Shown: one piece after another, positions 41,490 through 50,721 of the stretch
Layout: each line of letters begins with the position of its first letter
Position numbering within the stretch: position 1 is the first letter of the stretch
Source of the DNA: Ruminococcaceae bacterium AB4001
Lineage (GTDB): Bacteria > Bacillota > Clostridia > Saccharofermentanales > Saccharofermentanaceae
NCBI GenBank assembly: GCA_000621765.1
Contig: JHXJ01000001.1
Coordinates: 186,001-250,000, forward strand
Direction: 5' to 3'
Length of the DNA stretch: 64,000 nt
Position numbers and translations under genes: made by a program
The notes under the pieces: model-generated
Databases searched by the model: none
Told to the model about the DNA's origin: nothing
The model's input: only the letters and a program-made list of their open reading frames with translations

Positions 41490-41652
41490 GGGTCAAACGA
41501 GGGTCAAAACTATTCGGAAATTCCTTCAAAAGCCTTAAATCATTGATTTTGCATTTTCATGCATTCGAGTGCCGTGACATACAAACAAAACTTTAATCAT
41601 CAGATACAAATCCAATCTAAAAAATATCGGGGATATTATAGCAGATGCGCCG
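41490..41652. repeat. Intergenic repeat copy 2
   Basis: GGGTCAAACGAGGGTCAAAA, then AAATCATTGATTTTGCAT, then GAGTGCCGTGACATACAAAC with AAAACTTTAATCATC, and ending in CGGGGATATTATAGCAGATG. It corresponds to copy 1 and copy 3, and its right end matches copy 4 (50.7 kb). It follows the TOTE gene. Confidence 0.65.
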
Positions 41653-41686
41653 GAATGCTACAGAAAGCTGAGGAAGGCCGGGTTAT

Positions 41687-42166
41687 TTAAGCTGCGGAGT
41701 TTCTCACATACATCAACTGTTTAAAGCTGCCGCCGCGATCTATCAGACGGGTTTTATCTGTCAACTCAAAGCCGCACTTCTTATAAAAAGCACGCGCATT
41801 AAGGTTTGCTTCCAATACCCAAAGCACGATAGGACAATCCTCATATTCTGAAAATATATACTCAAGAACTTTGCGGCCAAAACCGCGCCCTCTGTATTCT
41901 TCAAGTATGTAGATGCTCGCGATCTCAATATCGTTTCCGTTCAAGGCCAACTTCACTATTCCGGCTGCCTGATCATCATCTTTCAAAAGCAGATAGACAC
42001 AATGCCTGTCATTCAAAGAACTAAGGAACTCTTCCCGTCTTGCTGAAGGTGAATCTGAATCCAAATATTCCTGACTGAAAACGCCTTGATATGTTTGCTT
42101 CCACGCGGCTGAGTGAACTTCACCAATGATGTCTGCATCTTCTTTTTGTGCGCGCTTGATAACCAT
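41687..42166 (-). CDS. GNAT family N-acetyltransferase
   Basis: A 159-residue protein of normal GNAT length. VIKRAQKEDADIIGEVH is the N-terminal strand-helix; IYILEEYRGRGFGRKVLEYI is the acetyl-CoA pyrophosphate loop (R/Q-x-x-G-x-G/A); NARAFYKKCGFEL is the last conserved helix-strand. It transfers acetyl from acetyl-CoA to an amine whose identity cannot be read from sequence. ATG 42166 is chosen although the GGAG upstream is 15 nt away. It lies alone between repeat copies 2 and 3, as if a cassette. Confidence 0.9.
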   Translation of the reverse strand: MVIKRAQKEDADIIGEVHSAAWKQTYQGVFSQEYLDSDSPSARREEFLSSLNDRHCVYLLLKDDDQAAGIVKLALNGNDIEIASIYILEEYRGRGFGRKVLEYIFSEYEDCPIVLWVLEANLNARAFYKKCGFELTDKTRLIDRGGSFKQLMYVRNSAA

Positions 42167-42267
42167 CTTCAATCAGTGGGGCTCCTTCTCTGTCTATTGT
42201 ATTCAAAAGTCATAAATGGTGCTGCATCGGGCTTCGGCATATATCATTTAGGTAAAAAAATTGTTCA

Positions 42268-42420
42268 GAAGCGTCGGTATAAAGTCGGTATAAAATACCC
42301 TTTGAATGCCTCGAAAACCATTGATTTCAGTGCATCTGCCATTTAGCTATGTAGAGTTCCATGGCAAATAAATAAAACTTTTATCATTCGTAGATTTCTT
42401 TCTTTACGGATTGTTCATGC
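42268..42420. repeat. Intergenic repeat copy 3
   Basis: GCGTCGGTATAAAGTCGGTA with TAAAAT, then ACCATTGATTTCAGTGCAT, then CCATGGCAAATAAATAAAAC with TTTTATCATTCGTAG. The left half matches copy 1 almost exactly and the right half matches copies 1 and 2. The rest of the gap 42173-42532 shows nothing else I can name. Confidence 0.65.
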
Positions 42421-42532
42421 AGAACACATAGAATATACCATATCGGACTATGAAGACATTGGTTTTGATATAATTGATTAGTACAGTTAATAAACAGTAT
42501 AGATTACTAATATTCTCGTACTGAATATCTTT

Positions 42533-42877
42533 TTGGATAATGCCGTATCTTCGTTTTTCGCCGGCATGGGTACCGGTGCGGAAATTACCACGTTAAGAGA
42601 AATAGTATTCTATACACCGTGTGTTTTGGCTTTAGCATGTCCGATCTTAAGTTTTATCTTCGTCATTGTCAGGGATAACATTCTCTATGAATGCGCCGTA
42701 GAATTGGCAAATGATATTGAGGCAGATCTGACTGCAAAAGCAGACTCTTCCATGAAGTGTTATCGCAAAGTCTGCCCTAACTGCGGTGCCGTCTCAACAT
42801 CATCACTTAAGCACTGCAACAGCTGCGGAACATCTCTTGAAGTCCTGGACAGCACCATGGGCCTGGGCACATTATAA
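42533..42877 (+). CDS. Membrane protein with C-terminal zinc ribbon, possibly 5'-truncated
   Basis: About 114 residues. One hydrophobic segment (PCVLALACPILSFIFVIV, about 29-46) is followed by a helical linker and a CPNC...HCNSCG zinc ribbon. The only available start is TTG 42533 with no ribosome site, right after repeat copy 3, which suggests the 5' end was lost. Function unknown; a small membrane-anchored zinc-ribbon protein. Confidence 0.5.
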   Translation: MDNAVSSFFAGMGTGAEITTLREIVFYTPCVLALACPILSFIFVIVRDNILYECAVELANDIEADLTAKADSSMKCYRKVCPNCGAVSTSSLKHCNSCGTSLEVLDSTMGLGTL

Positions 42878-42967
42878 TTTTATAGAGACGACATTCTTTA
42901 GATTACTTAAGCACAACTTAACTGTTATACTTGCATGTGGATTTCATATGAACGGGGGATAAGTGGA

Positions 42968-43480
42968 GTGAATCACAAAAGGATCACGGCTCTTTTAATG
43001 AGCCTTGTAATGCTGTTTTCTCTGTCAGGATGCCAGATCGTGGATAATGTTTCCAAGAGCATTAAAGACGACCCGAAGAACGGCGAGAAAGAATATGCGG
43101 AACAGGTTTTCGAGTATCTGAAGAATGAGGACATCGACAGTCTGTGTGAACTGTTTGCTCCGGAAGTAAGTGCCGAACACAGTCTCGAAAGTGAGTGGAA
43201 GTATTTTTTCGATCACATGGACGGAAAGATAGTCTCTTACAAAAGTCTTAAATATCCGGGTGAAGGAATTGGAAAAGATCAGGACGGCGAAGTCTATGAC
43301 TCGCATATTTCGGTCAATTATTCCAAAGTGAAAACAGATAACGGGACTGTATATGAGGAGTTCGGATACTATCACGTGAAGGTCAACAGAGACGATCCTG
43401 ATTCTGTGGGACTTGTCGTATTTACCATGCAAGATCCTGATACCGGCAACTGGATAACGGTCGGCGGCGAACCGGATTGA
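42968..43480 (+). CDS. DUF5104-type lipoprotein
   Basis: A 170-residue protein. GTG 42968 follows GGGGGATAAGTGGA. A lipoprotein signal peptide ends in LFSLSGC (lipobox), giving an acylated surface protein. The mature part (EYAEQVFEYLKNEDIDSLCE and YKSLKYPGEG) fits DUF5104, a family common in clostridial lipoproteins with no known role. A second member lies at 46567, with the ester hydrolase/acyltransferase genes between them. Confidence 0.8.
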   Translation: MNHKRITALLMSLVMLFSLSGCQIVDNVSKSIKDDPKNGEKEYAEQVFEYLKNEDIDSLCELFAPEVSAEHSLESEWKYFFDHMDGKIVSYKSLKYPGEGIGKDQDGEVYDSHISVNYSKVKTDNGTVYEEFGYYHVKVNRDDPDSVGLVVFTMQDPDTGNWITVGGEPD

Positions 43481-43672
43481 ACAGGACTGATACATCCCGC
43501 ATTGAGTGTTCTTCTCGCATGTTATAATGACTTTGCCCGGGCGTGGTCTTGGAATCAGGCAATTAAGAGGGACAAAGGATATCCATTAACTGATGATGAC
43601 AGGGAACAGAATATTCCACATTGTTGAGTTATATAACGCCACAAAGACTTACAAGGAAGGATGCCGGCAGCG

Positions 43673-44572
43673 ATGAACAGTCCGTTGGTCAAATCGTTGA
43701 AAACCGTTAAGTCTATGGCCGGATCGGCATCAACGCTTGCGGAGATCAAGCGCCACCGCAAACAGGCAGATCTGGCAAGCCGCCTGGCGACACCCAAAGG
43801 CAATGTGGATCGGAGAGGTTTCCGTGTCGGAAAGATCCGCTGTGAGGAGTTTAAGCCTAACCGTTCTTACGATCCTGATTATGTGATCTTATACTGTCAT
43901 GGCGGCGGATATATCAGCGGCGGACTTGATTACTCCGGAAATCTCGCCGTAAAGCTTGCAATGGCAACAGGATTCAGGGTTTATTCATTTGCTTACCGCC
44001 TGGCTCCGGAGCATCCTTATCCGGCTGCGCTAGAAGACGGAAATGCCTTGTGGGAATATATTACAGAGAATGTTGCAGAGGCAGGCCACGTGCTTTTAAC
44101 CGGCGATTCGGCAGGCGGCAACATGGTGCTTTGCATGACGCAGAGATTGATCTCAGAAGGAAAGCCTGTGCCCCGTGAGCTCTTACTGTTCAGCCCGTGG
44201 ACAGACATGACAGGAACATCAGAGACCTATGAATCCAACCGTGATATCGATCCTGTCCTTACTAAAGAGTTCGTAATGAATGCTGCAAAAGCATACATAG
44301 GAGATAAGAATCCTGCTGATCCTGCCTTCAGTCCGTTGTTCGGGAGTTTTGATAATTTCCCGCCTGTCTTCATTATGGCCGGAAGAAACGGGATATTATT
44401 GGATGACAGCATCAAGCTCAAGGAAAAGATAGATGAAGCCGGTGGCAAGGCAGAACTTGATATAGAAGAGAAAGGATGGCACGTGTATATGCAGATGCCC
44501 GGTTCCATGGCCCGCATGGCGATGAAGCGGCTTAAAGCACATGTGTCGTATGAAATATATGGGAAGCGCTAA
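43673..44572 (+). CDS. Alpha/beta hydrolase (hormone-sensitive lipase-like esterase)
   Basis: A 299-residue protein. HGGGYISGG (oxyanion hole, about 77) and GDSAGGN (nucleophile Ser, about 143) are the HSL-family motifs; the acid and His are in the DIDP... and EKGWHVY regions. It hydrolyses carboxyl esters. ATG 43673 is preferred over ATG 43661, which abuts the AAGGAAGG ribosome site; both are possible. It overlaps the following acyltransferase gene, with which it forms an operon. Confidence 0.88.
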   Translation: MNSPLVKSLKTVKSMAGSASTLAEIKRHRKQADLASRLATPKGNVDRRGFRVGKIRCEEFKPNRSYDPDYVILYCHGGGYISGGLDYSGNLAVKLAMATGFRVYSFAYRLAPEHPYPAALEDGNALWEYITENVAEAGHVLLTGDSAGGNMVLCMTQRLISEGKPVPRELLLFSPWTDMTGTSETYESNRDIDPVLTKEFVMNAAKAYIGDKNPADPAFSPLFGSFDNFPPVFIMAGRNGILLDDSIKLKEKIDEAGGKAELDIEEKGWHVYMQMPGSMARMAMKRLKAHVSYEIYGKR

Positions 44573-45809
44573 TTGGTACAAGATCGACAATGTCTCGAAA
44601 GTTTTTCTGGCCACTGCCGGAAAGCGTGACACACGTTCGTTCCGTCTCAGTTGCACATTGAAGGAAGATGTTGATCCCAAGCTTCTGGAGCAGGCAGTGT
44701 TGTCAGCGATCGAAGAACGTCCGCAGGTGCAGGTGAGGATCCGCCGGGGATTTTTCTGGCATTACATGGAGGACACCGACCTTATGCCTGTGGTTAAGAT
44801 GGAAGATGACCGGATCTGTCCTCTTCTTTATGTTCCGTCAAAGACGATGCTTCACTATCAGGTGACATATTTCGGGAAAAGGATCAATCTGGATATCTCC
44901 CATGTTCTTGCAGACGGAACAGGCGCAATGGAATTCCTGAATATCATCGTGCTTGATTATCTTAAGAGAAAATATCCTGGAAAGCTTGATGACATTAACG
45001 TCCATTCAGGAGCTTCTGAAGGAGACCTGAACCAGGACAGTTACCGCCAGTTTTTCGGAAGCAAAAAAATCTCACACGGATCTTCCAAGAAGAATGCTTT
45101 TCGACCGGGCGGAATAAAACTACCATACAATCAATTGCAGTTTTTTGAGATACATCTTCCAACCTCGCAGATACTGCCGAGAGCAAAAGAATTGAAGGTC
45201 TCGCTGACGAGTTATCTGGGTGCGCTCTGGATGCTTGCCATCCGTGACGAGATGCCGCCCAGAAAGCGCGATCTGCCGGTGACCATATCCCTGCCTGTAA
45301 ACTTGCGTAATTATTATCCGTCAAAGACCGCGAGGAATTTTTTCAACAGCGTGAACGTGACGCATGTCTTTGACGGCGAGATCACGCTTGAAGAACTGGC
45401 GAAAGAATTTGATGTGGAACTTAAGAGTCAGCTGACCGAGGAAAACGTCAAAAAGCAGATGGATATTTTTGAGACAATGGAATATGTGGCTTTTGTCAGG
45501 ATAGTGCCGTTGTTTATCAAGCAGTGGGTCGTCAGGTATTTCACGAGAAAATCAGGCAGGAAGGTTACCATGACGTTCTCTAACATGGGTGTGCAAAAGC
45601 CCCCTGAGACGCTTGGCGGTTTTATTGAGAATTACAGCGGATTCTGCAGCACCAACACCTTATTCTCTACTATGTTCGGATATGGCGATAAACTGACTTT
45701 AGGAGTCTCATCGGCATATACGAACACCGGTGTAGTGAAGAATTTTGTCAGATCACTTTCTGAATCCGGAGTGGATATCACCGTATGTGCGACGGAGGTG
45801 ATCAAATGA
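44559..45809 (+). CDS. HxxxD acyltransferase/condensation-like protein
   Basis: A 416-residue protein overlapping the hydrolase gene by 14 nt. It has the catalytic HVLADGTG (HxxxD-G, about residue 129) of the chloramphenicol acetyltransferase/condensation superfamily and a later MTFSNMG segment matching the DFGWG-like position. Such stand-alone proteins move acyl groups from CoA or carrier proteins to alcohols or amines. Its stop overlaps the next start (ATGA). With the esterase and the DUF6320 membrane protein it makes a likely envelope-lipid or acylated-product operon. Confidence 0.82.
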   Translation: MGSANWYKIDNVSKVFLATAGKRDTRSFRLSCTLKEDVDPKLLEQAVLSAIEERPQVQVRIRRGFFWHYMEDTDLMPVVKMEDDRICPLLYVPSKTMLHYQVTYFGKRINLDISHVLADGTGAMEFLNIIVLDYLKRKYPGKLDDINVHSGASEGDLNQDSYRQFFGSKKISHGSSKKNAFRPGGIKLPYNQLQFFEIHLPTSQILPRAKELKVSLTSYLGALWMLAIRDEMPPRKRDLPVTISLPVNLRNYYPSKTARNFFNSVNVTHVFDGEITLEELAKEFDVELKSQLTEENVKKQMDIFETMEYVAFVRIVPLFIKQWVVRYFTRKSGRKVTMTFSNMGVQKPPETLGGFIENYSGFCSTNTLFSTMFGYGDKLTLGVSSAYTNTGVVKNFVRSLSESGVDITVCATEVIK

Positions 45810-46474
45810 GAAGGTGTCCTTATTGCAACGTCGGTATAGAAGGTGATCTTGTAAAATGTCCTCTGTGTCAGAGCAAGCTTCCCGGTACAGGAGAGGAGTC
45901 CTGTTATCCTAAATTCGAAGCGCAGAAAAAGCAGTCGCTGTATTACAAGATGCAGCTGGCAATCGTATGGGGTCTTTTGATCGTTGGTGCCGGTCTTGAT
46001 TTCCTGGTCAGATTAAGACTCCAGGGTTTCCCTGATCTTCACTGGAGCCTGCTTTCGGCCATGTGGCTTATAGGATTTGAGTTTGGGATCATGCGTCAGT
46101 TTAAGCCGGGTACCGGATCAGCGGGCAAGGTGACTATGATGGTGCTGATCACGATAGTGATGTGGTGTGTCACGGCTTACTTTTTCGGGTTGATGAAGAT
46201 TACGCTCGGCCTGGTGGTACCGGTCGTTCTGGCGGCAACGATCACGGCAAATTTCGTGCTTGCTCTGATAGACAAAAACGGAAACACGATGGTATACCTT
46301 ATCACCTGTCTGTTCATGGGAATCATTCCGAGCATCATCTGCTATTTTGTGAGTGACAAGATGCCTTTAGCCTGGGCTATCTGCCTGATGGTCAGCGTTA
46401 TTCTTTTCGCGGGTGCCGTCATATTCAAGGGAAGAGCCGTAGCAGATGAGTTCCAAAGGAGATTTCATTTGTAA
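45806..46474 (+). CDS. Zinc-ribbon membrane protein (DUF6320-like)
   Basis: A 222-residue protein starting after GGAGGTGATCAA. It begins with a zinc ribbon (RCPYCNVGIEGDLVKCPLCQ) followed by about six membrane segments (QLAIVWGLLIVGAGLDFL; VTMMVLITIVMWCVTAYFFG; LGLVVPVVLAATITANFVLA and others). The layout matches DUF6320, frequently encoded beside the HxxxD acyltransferase. Role unknown; possibly a membrane partner of that enzyme. Confidence 0.78.
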   Translation: MRRCPYCNVGIEGDLVKCPLCQSKLPGTGEESCYPKFEAQKKQSLYYKMQLAIVWGLLIVGAGLDFLVRLRLQGFPDLHWSLLSAMWLIGFEFGIMRQFKPGTGSAGKVTMMVLITIVMWCVTAYFFGLMKITLGLVVPVVLAATITANFVLALIDKNGNTMVYLITCLFMGIIPSIICYFVSDKMPLAWAICLMVSVILFAGAVIFKGRAVADEFQRRFHL

Positions 46475-46566
46475 GTATGCCTGATTGCCTGCTGACAGGG
46501 ATGCCATAATGATTTAGTTAAAGTAACATTAAGGGATTAGATTTTTAGCGTTAAGGGATGATGTTT

Positions 46567-47094
46567 ATGAGAAATAATATAGCCGGAATCAAGATCTGCA
46601 CCACCATGCTTATGGCCCTGACTGTTGTTATGGCGGGCGGATGTTCGATGTTGGATAAAATTGAAAACAGATGGAAGTTTGACCGCGAAGAAGTGGCCGG
46701 GCTGATAGTGGATAAGGATGCCGATGGCCTCTATGAACTCCTGGCTCCTAATATGCTGGAAGAGACCGATCTGACCGAAGATGATCTGCAGGAGTTTCTT
46801 GATAAGTGTGATATCGAGAATACTTCGTCCAAAGACATGGAAAGATATACTGAATATAAATTCCTGGGTGATCCGGGCGATCCTGAAGGGAATCATTACA
46901 GGCCGGACGGAAACGAATTTGATTACACGATGTACTACGTAAACGATGACGGTGCCCGTATTTTTTTGACAGGTATTCTCTACGATTCCAAAGACAAAGA
47001 TAATGTCGGTATCTACTACATAGAGTATTTGGAAAAGGATCCTGAAACCGGAAAATATAAGATTGTGGAAGAATTTGGGGAGAGAGCCGACTGA
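46567..47094 (+). CDS. DUF5104-type lipoprotein, second
   Basis: A 175-residue protein starting after AAGGGATGATGTTT. The signal peptide ends in VVMAGGC (lipobox). The mature part (EEVAGLIVDKDADGLYELLA; EDDLQEFLDKCDI) resembles DUF5104 and the lipoprotein at 42968, though the two are well diverged. Surface-anchored, function unknown. Confidence 0.8.
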   Translation: MRNNIAGIKICTTMLMALTVVMAGGCSMLDKIENRWKFDREEVAGLIVDKDADGLYELLAPNMLEETDLTEDDLQEFLDKCDIENTSSKDMERYTEYKFLGDPGDPEGNHYRPDGNEFDYTMYYVNDDGARIFLTGILYDSKDKDNVGIYYIEYLEKDPETGKYKIVEEFGERAD

Positions 47095-47160
47095 CGCTTT
47101 ATAATGTCAGAGAACCTGTCCGTGATATAATACCTTGAACTAATCGCCCGGGAAGGGCAT

Positions 47161-47469
47161 TTGTATCAGGCAATGATAGGAAAAGATCTGGTAGGGGCAG
47201 CCATTATATTCCAGGATGAAACAAATAACAGCGTATACATTGGCAGGATATTTATTGACAGCATCTATCATAGAAAAGGTTACGGAATTCTTTTGATGGA
47301 ATGCATAGAAAAGGAATATCCATGTGCTGCTGAGTTTAATCTGGATACTCCATGTTGGAATGAGCGGACAAATGCTTTTTACAAAAGATTAGGCTATCGT
47401 ATCATAAAAACTGAGGATGGATTCGTCTTTTACCGGAAAAGAAAAAGTGAACCCGATCAGGAATGCTGA
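47161..47469 (+). CDS. GNAT acetyltransferase-like protein lacking the N-terminal part
   Basis: About 102 residues from a TTG start (or ATG 47173). FIDSIYHRKGYGILLMECIE is the acetyl-CoA loop and NERTNAFYKRLGYRII the terminal helix-strand, but the first strand and two helices of the GNAT fold are absent. A TATAAT (about 47132) precedes it, so it may be expressed. It is either a degenerate gene or a very short family member. Confidence 0.6.
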   Translation: MYQAMIGKDLVGAAIIFQDETNNSVYIGRIFIDSIYHRKGYGILLMECIEKEYPCAAEFNLDTPCWNERTNAFYKRLGYRIIKTEDGFVFYRKRKSEPDQEC

Positions 47470-47510
47470 TAGTCTATAAGAATCATCAGTTATAAAGGCT
47501 TAACTAAACA

Positions 47511-48374
47511 ATGATCAACAGGATGATGAAAGACAGCGGCAATAAGGCTTATATCAAGGATCTTGGACGCCTTGACCACAGCGCATTGTCATCTGAAATA
47601 ACAACGATCTCAGATGTGAGTTACATAGCTGATGATGACCCAGAACATACCATGGACATATATTTTCGCAATGATGGTATCGTTAAGCCGGTACTGATAG
47701 ATATTCACGGCGGGGGCTTCATCTCACACGATAAGAAGATAGACGGCGTGTTTGCCAATGTGATGGCACAGAACGGCTTTGTGGTCTTTGCGCTGAATTA
47801 CAGGCTGGCATATCCGGAATATACTGTTTTTGACCAGATAGAGGATATAGATAAAGCCACGCGCTGGATATATAAAAATTCTTCCTCATATGAAGGCGAC
47901 GCAGGTGATCTGTACCTTGCAGGTCATTCGTCTGGCGGCGTAAATGCCGTCGCTGAAAGTTTGCTGAGTATTTCGCCGGATATGCTTTCTGATTACGGAT
48001 TCGAGAAGAGGGACTATATGTATAATGGCCTGCTGCTTGATTGCGGACTTATGCATTTCTATAAGAACAGTGTTGCATATAATGGAATGCGAGGCATGGT
48101 CTTCCCGAAAAGGTATAAGAACGACGTGCGTTACAGGCATCTGGTGTTTGCGGAAAACAGCGAAATAAGCAGGCTCCCGAAGACTGTGATCATTACTAAT
48201 GAGTCTGATGAATTGAAAGATATGTCACTTTATTTCGACGGACTGTTGAAGAACAGAAATGTTGAACATATACTTTTCGAAAACGGTTCGAAAGGACATA
48301 TGGGAGTGATCTTTGAGCCTAAAGCCGACGGGATGAGACTGTTAGGTGAAGTGTCGGAGTATTTGAAAGGATAG
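47511..48374 (+). CDS. Alpha/beta hydrolase (esterase-like)
   Basis: A 287-residue protein. DIHGGGFISH (oxyanion hole, about 67) and AGHSSGGVNAVAES (nucleophile, about 146) are clear; the acid would be in NESDELKD and the base in SKGHMGVIF. It belongs to the carboxylesterase/BD-FAE-like group. The ribosome site is weak. It is not close in sequence to the hydrolase at 43673. Confidence 0.87.
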   Translation: MINRMMKDSGNKAYIKDLGRLDHSALSSEITTISDVSYIADDDPEHTMDIYFRNDGIVKPVLIDIHGGGFISHDKKIDGVFANVMAQNGFVVFALNYRLAYPEYTVFDQIEDIDKATRWIYKNSSSYEGDAGDLYLAGHSSGGVNAVAESLLSISPDMLSDYGFEKRDYMYNGLLLDCGLMHFYKNSVAYNGMRGMVFPKRYKNDVRYRHLVFAENSEISRLPKTVIITNESDELKDMSLYFDGLLKNRNVEHILFENGSKGHMGVIFEPKADGMRLLGEVSEYLKG

Positions 48375-48562
48375 CAGTACTGTAAATCGTCAAGATAAAT
48401 AACTAAGCCTGGGAGCAAATCTCGGGATTAAATATTTGGTTAGCTATTCATTAGATTTGGTTAAACAGGTAAGTAATACACCCCCATTATTATAGTCCCG
48501 TTATCAAAGAGTGACTCATCAAAAACTGCACAAAAATGAAAGTCAAAGATGGTCAAAAATGA

Positions 48563-48589
48563 TTAGCACTCACTTCTTGCGAGTGCTAA
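48563..48589 (+). promoter_or_regulatory. CIRCE operator (HrcA binding site)
   Basis: TTAGCACTC-N9-GAGTGCTAA, a perfect match to the CIRCE consensus. A TATAAT lies at 48599-48604. The HrcA repressor should hold the downstream Hsp20 gene off and release it on heat or protein stress. The rest of 48375-48692 shows no gene. Confidence 0.96.
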
Positions 48590-48692
48590 TTGACGGACTA
48601 TAATGTAGTCAGAACAAAGGAACGAGGATCAAAGAAGAGATCAGACCTCCACCTCTTGCTCGGATAACAACAATTCAAAGGAGATGATTAGT

Positions 48693-49136
48693 ATGTTGAT
48701 GTCCGGTTTATTTGGAGAAGATTTGTTTGATGATTTTTGGGGTTTCCCTACAAGTGAGCTTGCCAATATCGACAAGCAGCTTTACGGAAAACATGCGCAG
48801 AACCTCATGAAGACCGATGTCCACGAGAACGAAGAAGATTATGAGATGGATATGGATCTTCCGGGATTCAAGAAGGATCAGATCCAGATCAATCTTGAGA
48901 ATGGTTACCTTACCATCAGTGCCGCTAAGGAGCACGACAGTGAGAAAAAGAAGCATGGCAAGGTCATTCGTCAGGAAAGATACGCAGGATCCATGCAGAG
49001 GAGCTTCTATGTCGGTGAAGGTGTAAAGACTGAAGACGTTAAGGCAAAGTTCGAAGATGGTGTATTAAAGCTTTGCATCCCGAAGAAGGAACTTAAGGCT
49101 CTTCCTTCCAACACAACGATCGCCATTGAAGGATAA
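48693..49136 (+). CDS. Small heat-shock protein, Hsp20/alpha-crystallin family
   Basis: A 147-residue protein. ATG 48693 lies 9 nt after AAAGGAG. The alpha-crystallin domain spans about 40-140: DVHENEEDYEMDMDLPGFKK, INLENGYLTISAAKE, RSFYVGEGVKTEDVKAKFED, GVLKLCIPK, with a C-terminal tail TTIAIEG. It is an ATP-independent holdase. CIRCE control predicts heat induction. A terminator follows at 49163. Confidence 0.95.
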   Translation: MLMSGLFGEDLFDDFWGFPTSELANIDKQLYGKHAQNLMKTDVHENEEDYEMDMDLPGFKKDQIQINLENGYLTISAAKEHDSEKKKHGKVIRQERYAGSMQRSFYVGEGVKTEDVKAKFEDGVLKLCIPKKELKALPSNTTIAIEG

Positions 49137-49162
49137 AGAACAGTTACAAGAACAATGAACAA

Positions 49163-49193
49163 GGCTCGGGGCTTACATCTCCGAGCCCTTTTC
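49163..49193 (+). terminator. Rho-independent terminator of the Hsp20 gene
   Basis: GGCTCGG-GGCTTACATCT-CCGAGCC followed by CTTTT. A strong stem 24 nt after the Hsp20 stop codon. Confidence 0.85.
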
Positions 49194-49379
49194 ATATAAT
49201 ATGGCTTCAGTCTAATATGAGATAGAAGCTTTTACTAAAAACAACAACCCTCAAGAATAATGTCAGATTCCAATATCTGGCATGAAACTATAGTAGATGC
49301 AATAAATCTTATATCGTACAGTTAAATGAAAATTCAGGAATATAATTTACTAAGACTCAATCGTAATGGCTAATAATAT

Positions 49380-49412
49380 AATGATCCTGGCGGCTTAAAC
49401 GACAGGATCATT
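49380..49412 (-). terminator. Hairpin ending the minus-strand SAM-riboswitch-like RNA
   Basis: On the minus strand AATGATCCTG pairs with CAGGATCATT, followed by ATATTATT. It lies about 20 nt after the S-box-like RNA and before any gene, so the RNA would end here. Confidence 0.6.
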
Positions 49413-49429
49413 AAGAGGTAATGTTTACC

Positions 49430-49516
49430 ATCGTTCAAGCTTTAGCACCTTGCTTCTTCAGCAGGTTGCTGTACGATCATCGAGCTTGTCTCTCACGCAC
49501 TCTTTATAGTGATTTC
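49430..49516 (-). ncRNA. S-box (SAM-I/IV-type) riboswitch-like RNA, orphan copy
   Basis: Minus strand: AGAGTGCGTGAGAGAC, AAGCTCGATGAT, ACAGCAACCTGC, AAGGTGCTAAAGCTTGAACG. The GAGnGAC...GCnC-GATGA, GCAACC and AGGTGCTAA elements are the S-box core. A TATACT box about 20 nt upstream can serve as promoter. Downstream there is only a terminator hairpin and then the end of a convergent gene, so no target gene is in cis. A near copy is at 55.6 kb on the plus strand. Confidence 0.7.
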
Positions 49517-49614
49517 AGTATAGCAGGTTTAGATAACGGCATCACGCCATTAATGGGCCCATACAAAACCTCCATCAAATTCAGTTGTATAATAAACTTC
49601 GGGAGGACTGATCT

Positions 49615-50448
49615 ATGGACTTTAGGTCAATGCTGTTCTATTTCATGATCTACTCATTTGCAGGCTGGGTGATAGAGGTTGCTTATCATGCTGTCACAAT
49701 GGGAAAAGTCGTTAACAGGGGATTCCTTAACGGCCCTATTTGTCCTGTCTATGGAGTGGGAGTGTCTCTGGTACTGGTCGTTATGCAGGGGCTGGCCAGA
49801 CAGAATATCGAGACGAGTAATCCGCTGGTCCTTTTCGCTGTGGGGATAGTGCTCGCCACGCTTGCCGAGCTTGTCGCGGGATTCATGCTGGATAAGCTTT
49901 TTCATGCCAGGTGGTGGGATTACAGCAATGAGAAATTCAACTTGAACGGGTATATTTGCTTGTCGTTCAGTATTGTTTGGGGGCTGGCGATCGCTTTCGT
50001 GCTGAGGGTGGTGCAGCCTGTGGTGGCAGGACTGGTGGCGAAGATCCCTCCGGTGGCTGGGTACATTATACTGGCTGTACTATATATTGTTTTTGTGATC
50101 GATATAATCCTGACGACGCTGTCTGTGCTGAAATTCAATAAGCAGCTAGAGCAGATGTCCGACCTGCGAAATGCTATCCTCAAGGTGAGCGACGGAATGA
50201 GCGAGGTGATTGCAAGCGGTACCATCAGGACAGTCAGCAAGTTCGATGAGAGTAAGGAGAAGGTGGAAGAGCGCCGGGCTGAACTTGAGATTAAGCTGGA
50301 GGCACTGCGCAAAGATATGACGCTTCATGCCTTCTACGGACGTGGAAGGATCTTGAAAGCCTTTCCTAATCTGAAACACAGACGATATGGTGAGATATAT
50401 GAGTGGCTGAAAAGCAGGCTCGATCGTGAGAAAGGTGATCTGGAGTAG
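49615..50448 (+). CDS. Putative ABC transporter permease-like membrane protein (PF06541 type)
   Basis: A 277-residue protein starting after GGGAGGACTGATCT. Five or so membrane segments occupy residues 1-175 (MLFYFMIYSFAGWVIEVAYH; NGPICPVYGVGVSLVLVVMQ; VLFAVGIVLATLAELVAGFM), including the family-typical GWVIEV, RGFLNGPICPVYG and WWDYS motifs. A cytoplasmic coiled-coil tail follows (SKEKVEERRAELEIKLEALR). Despite the family name, transport has not been shown. Confidence 0.85.
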   Translation: MDFRSMLFYFMIYSFAGWVIEVAYHAVTMGKVVNRGFLNGPICPVYGVGVSLVLVVMQGLARQNIETSNPLVLFAVGIVLATLAELVAGFMLDKLFHARWWDYSNEKFNLNGYICLSFSIVWGLAIAFVLRVVQPVVAGLVAKIPPVAGYIILAVLYIVFVIDIILTTLSVLKFNKQLEQMSDLRNAILKVSDGMSEVIASGTIRTVSKFDESKEKVEERRAELEIKLEALRKDMTLHAFYGRGRILKAFPNLKHRRYGEIYEWLKSRLDREKGDLE

Positions 50449-50721
50449 CGCCGCGGGATCTTGTTGTGGCAATGGTGTCCGGGTTGACATAATTGGGTCA
50501 GACTGTGAGTTCTTACCCCCATACAAAACAAAAAATGGCTATATCAATATCATGAAGAATAATTAATCCTGAAGTTAACAATCCAAGAAGTCTAAAAAGA
50601 TATAAACGATCCCATAGTATTCTCCGGGACCGCGGTCAATCATATCGGGCGTCATTAGTAGTAAAACTCAAACCGTATCGTGGATTATCGTGCTATTACA
50701 AAGTTTATCTACGCTGACATC

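Noticed and set aside
42113-42346. 77-codon plus-strand frame crossing repeat copy 3
   Set aside because: It lies mostly antisense to the GNAT gene and lacks a ribosome site; its tail is the translated repeat.
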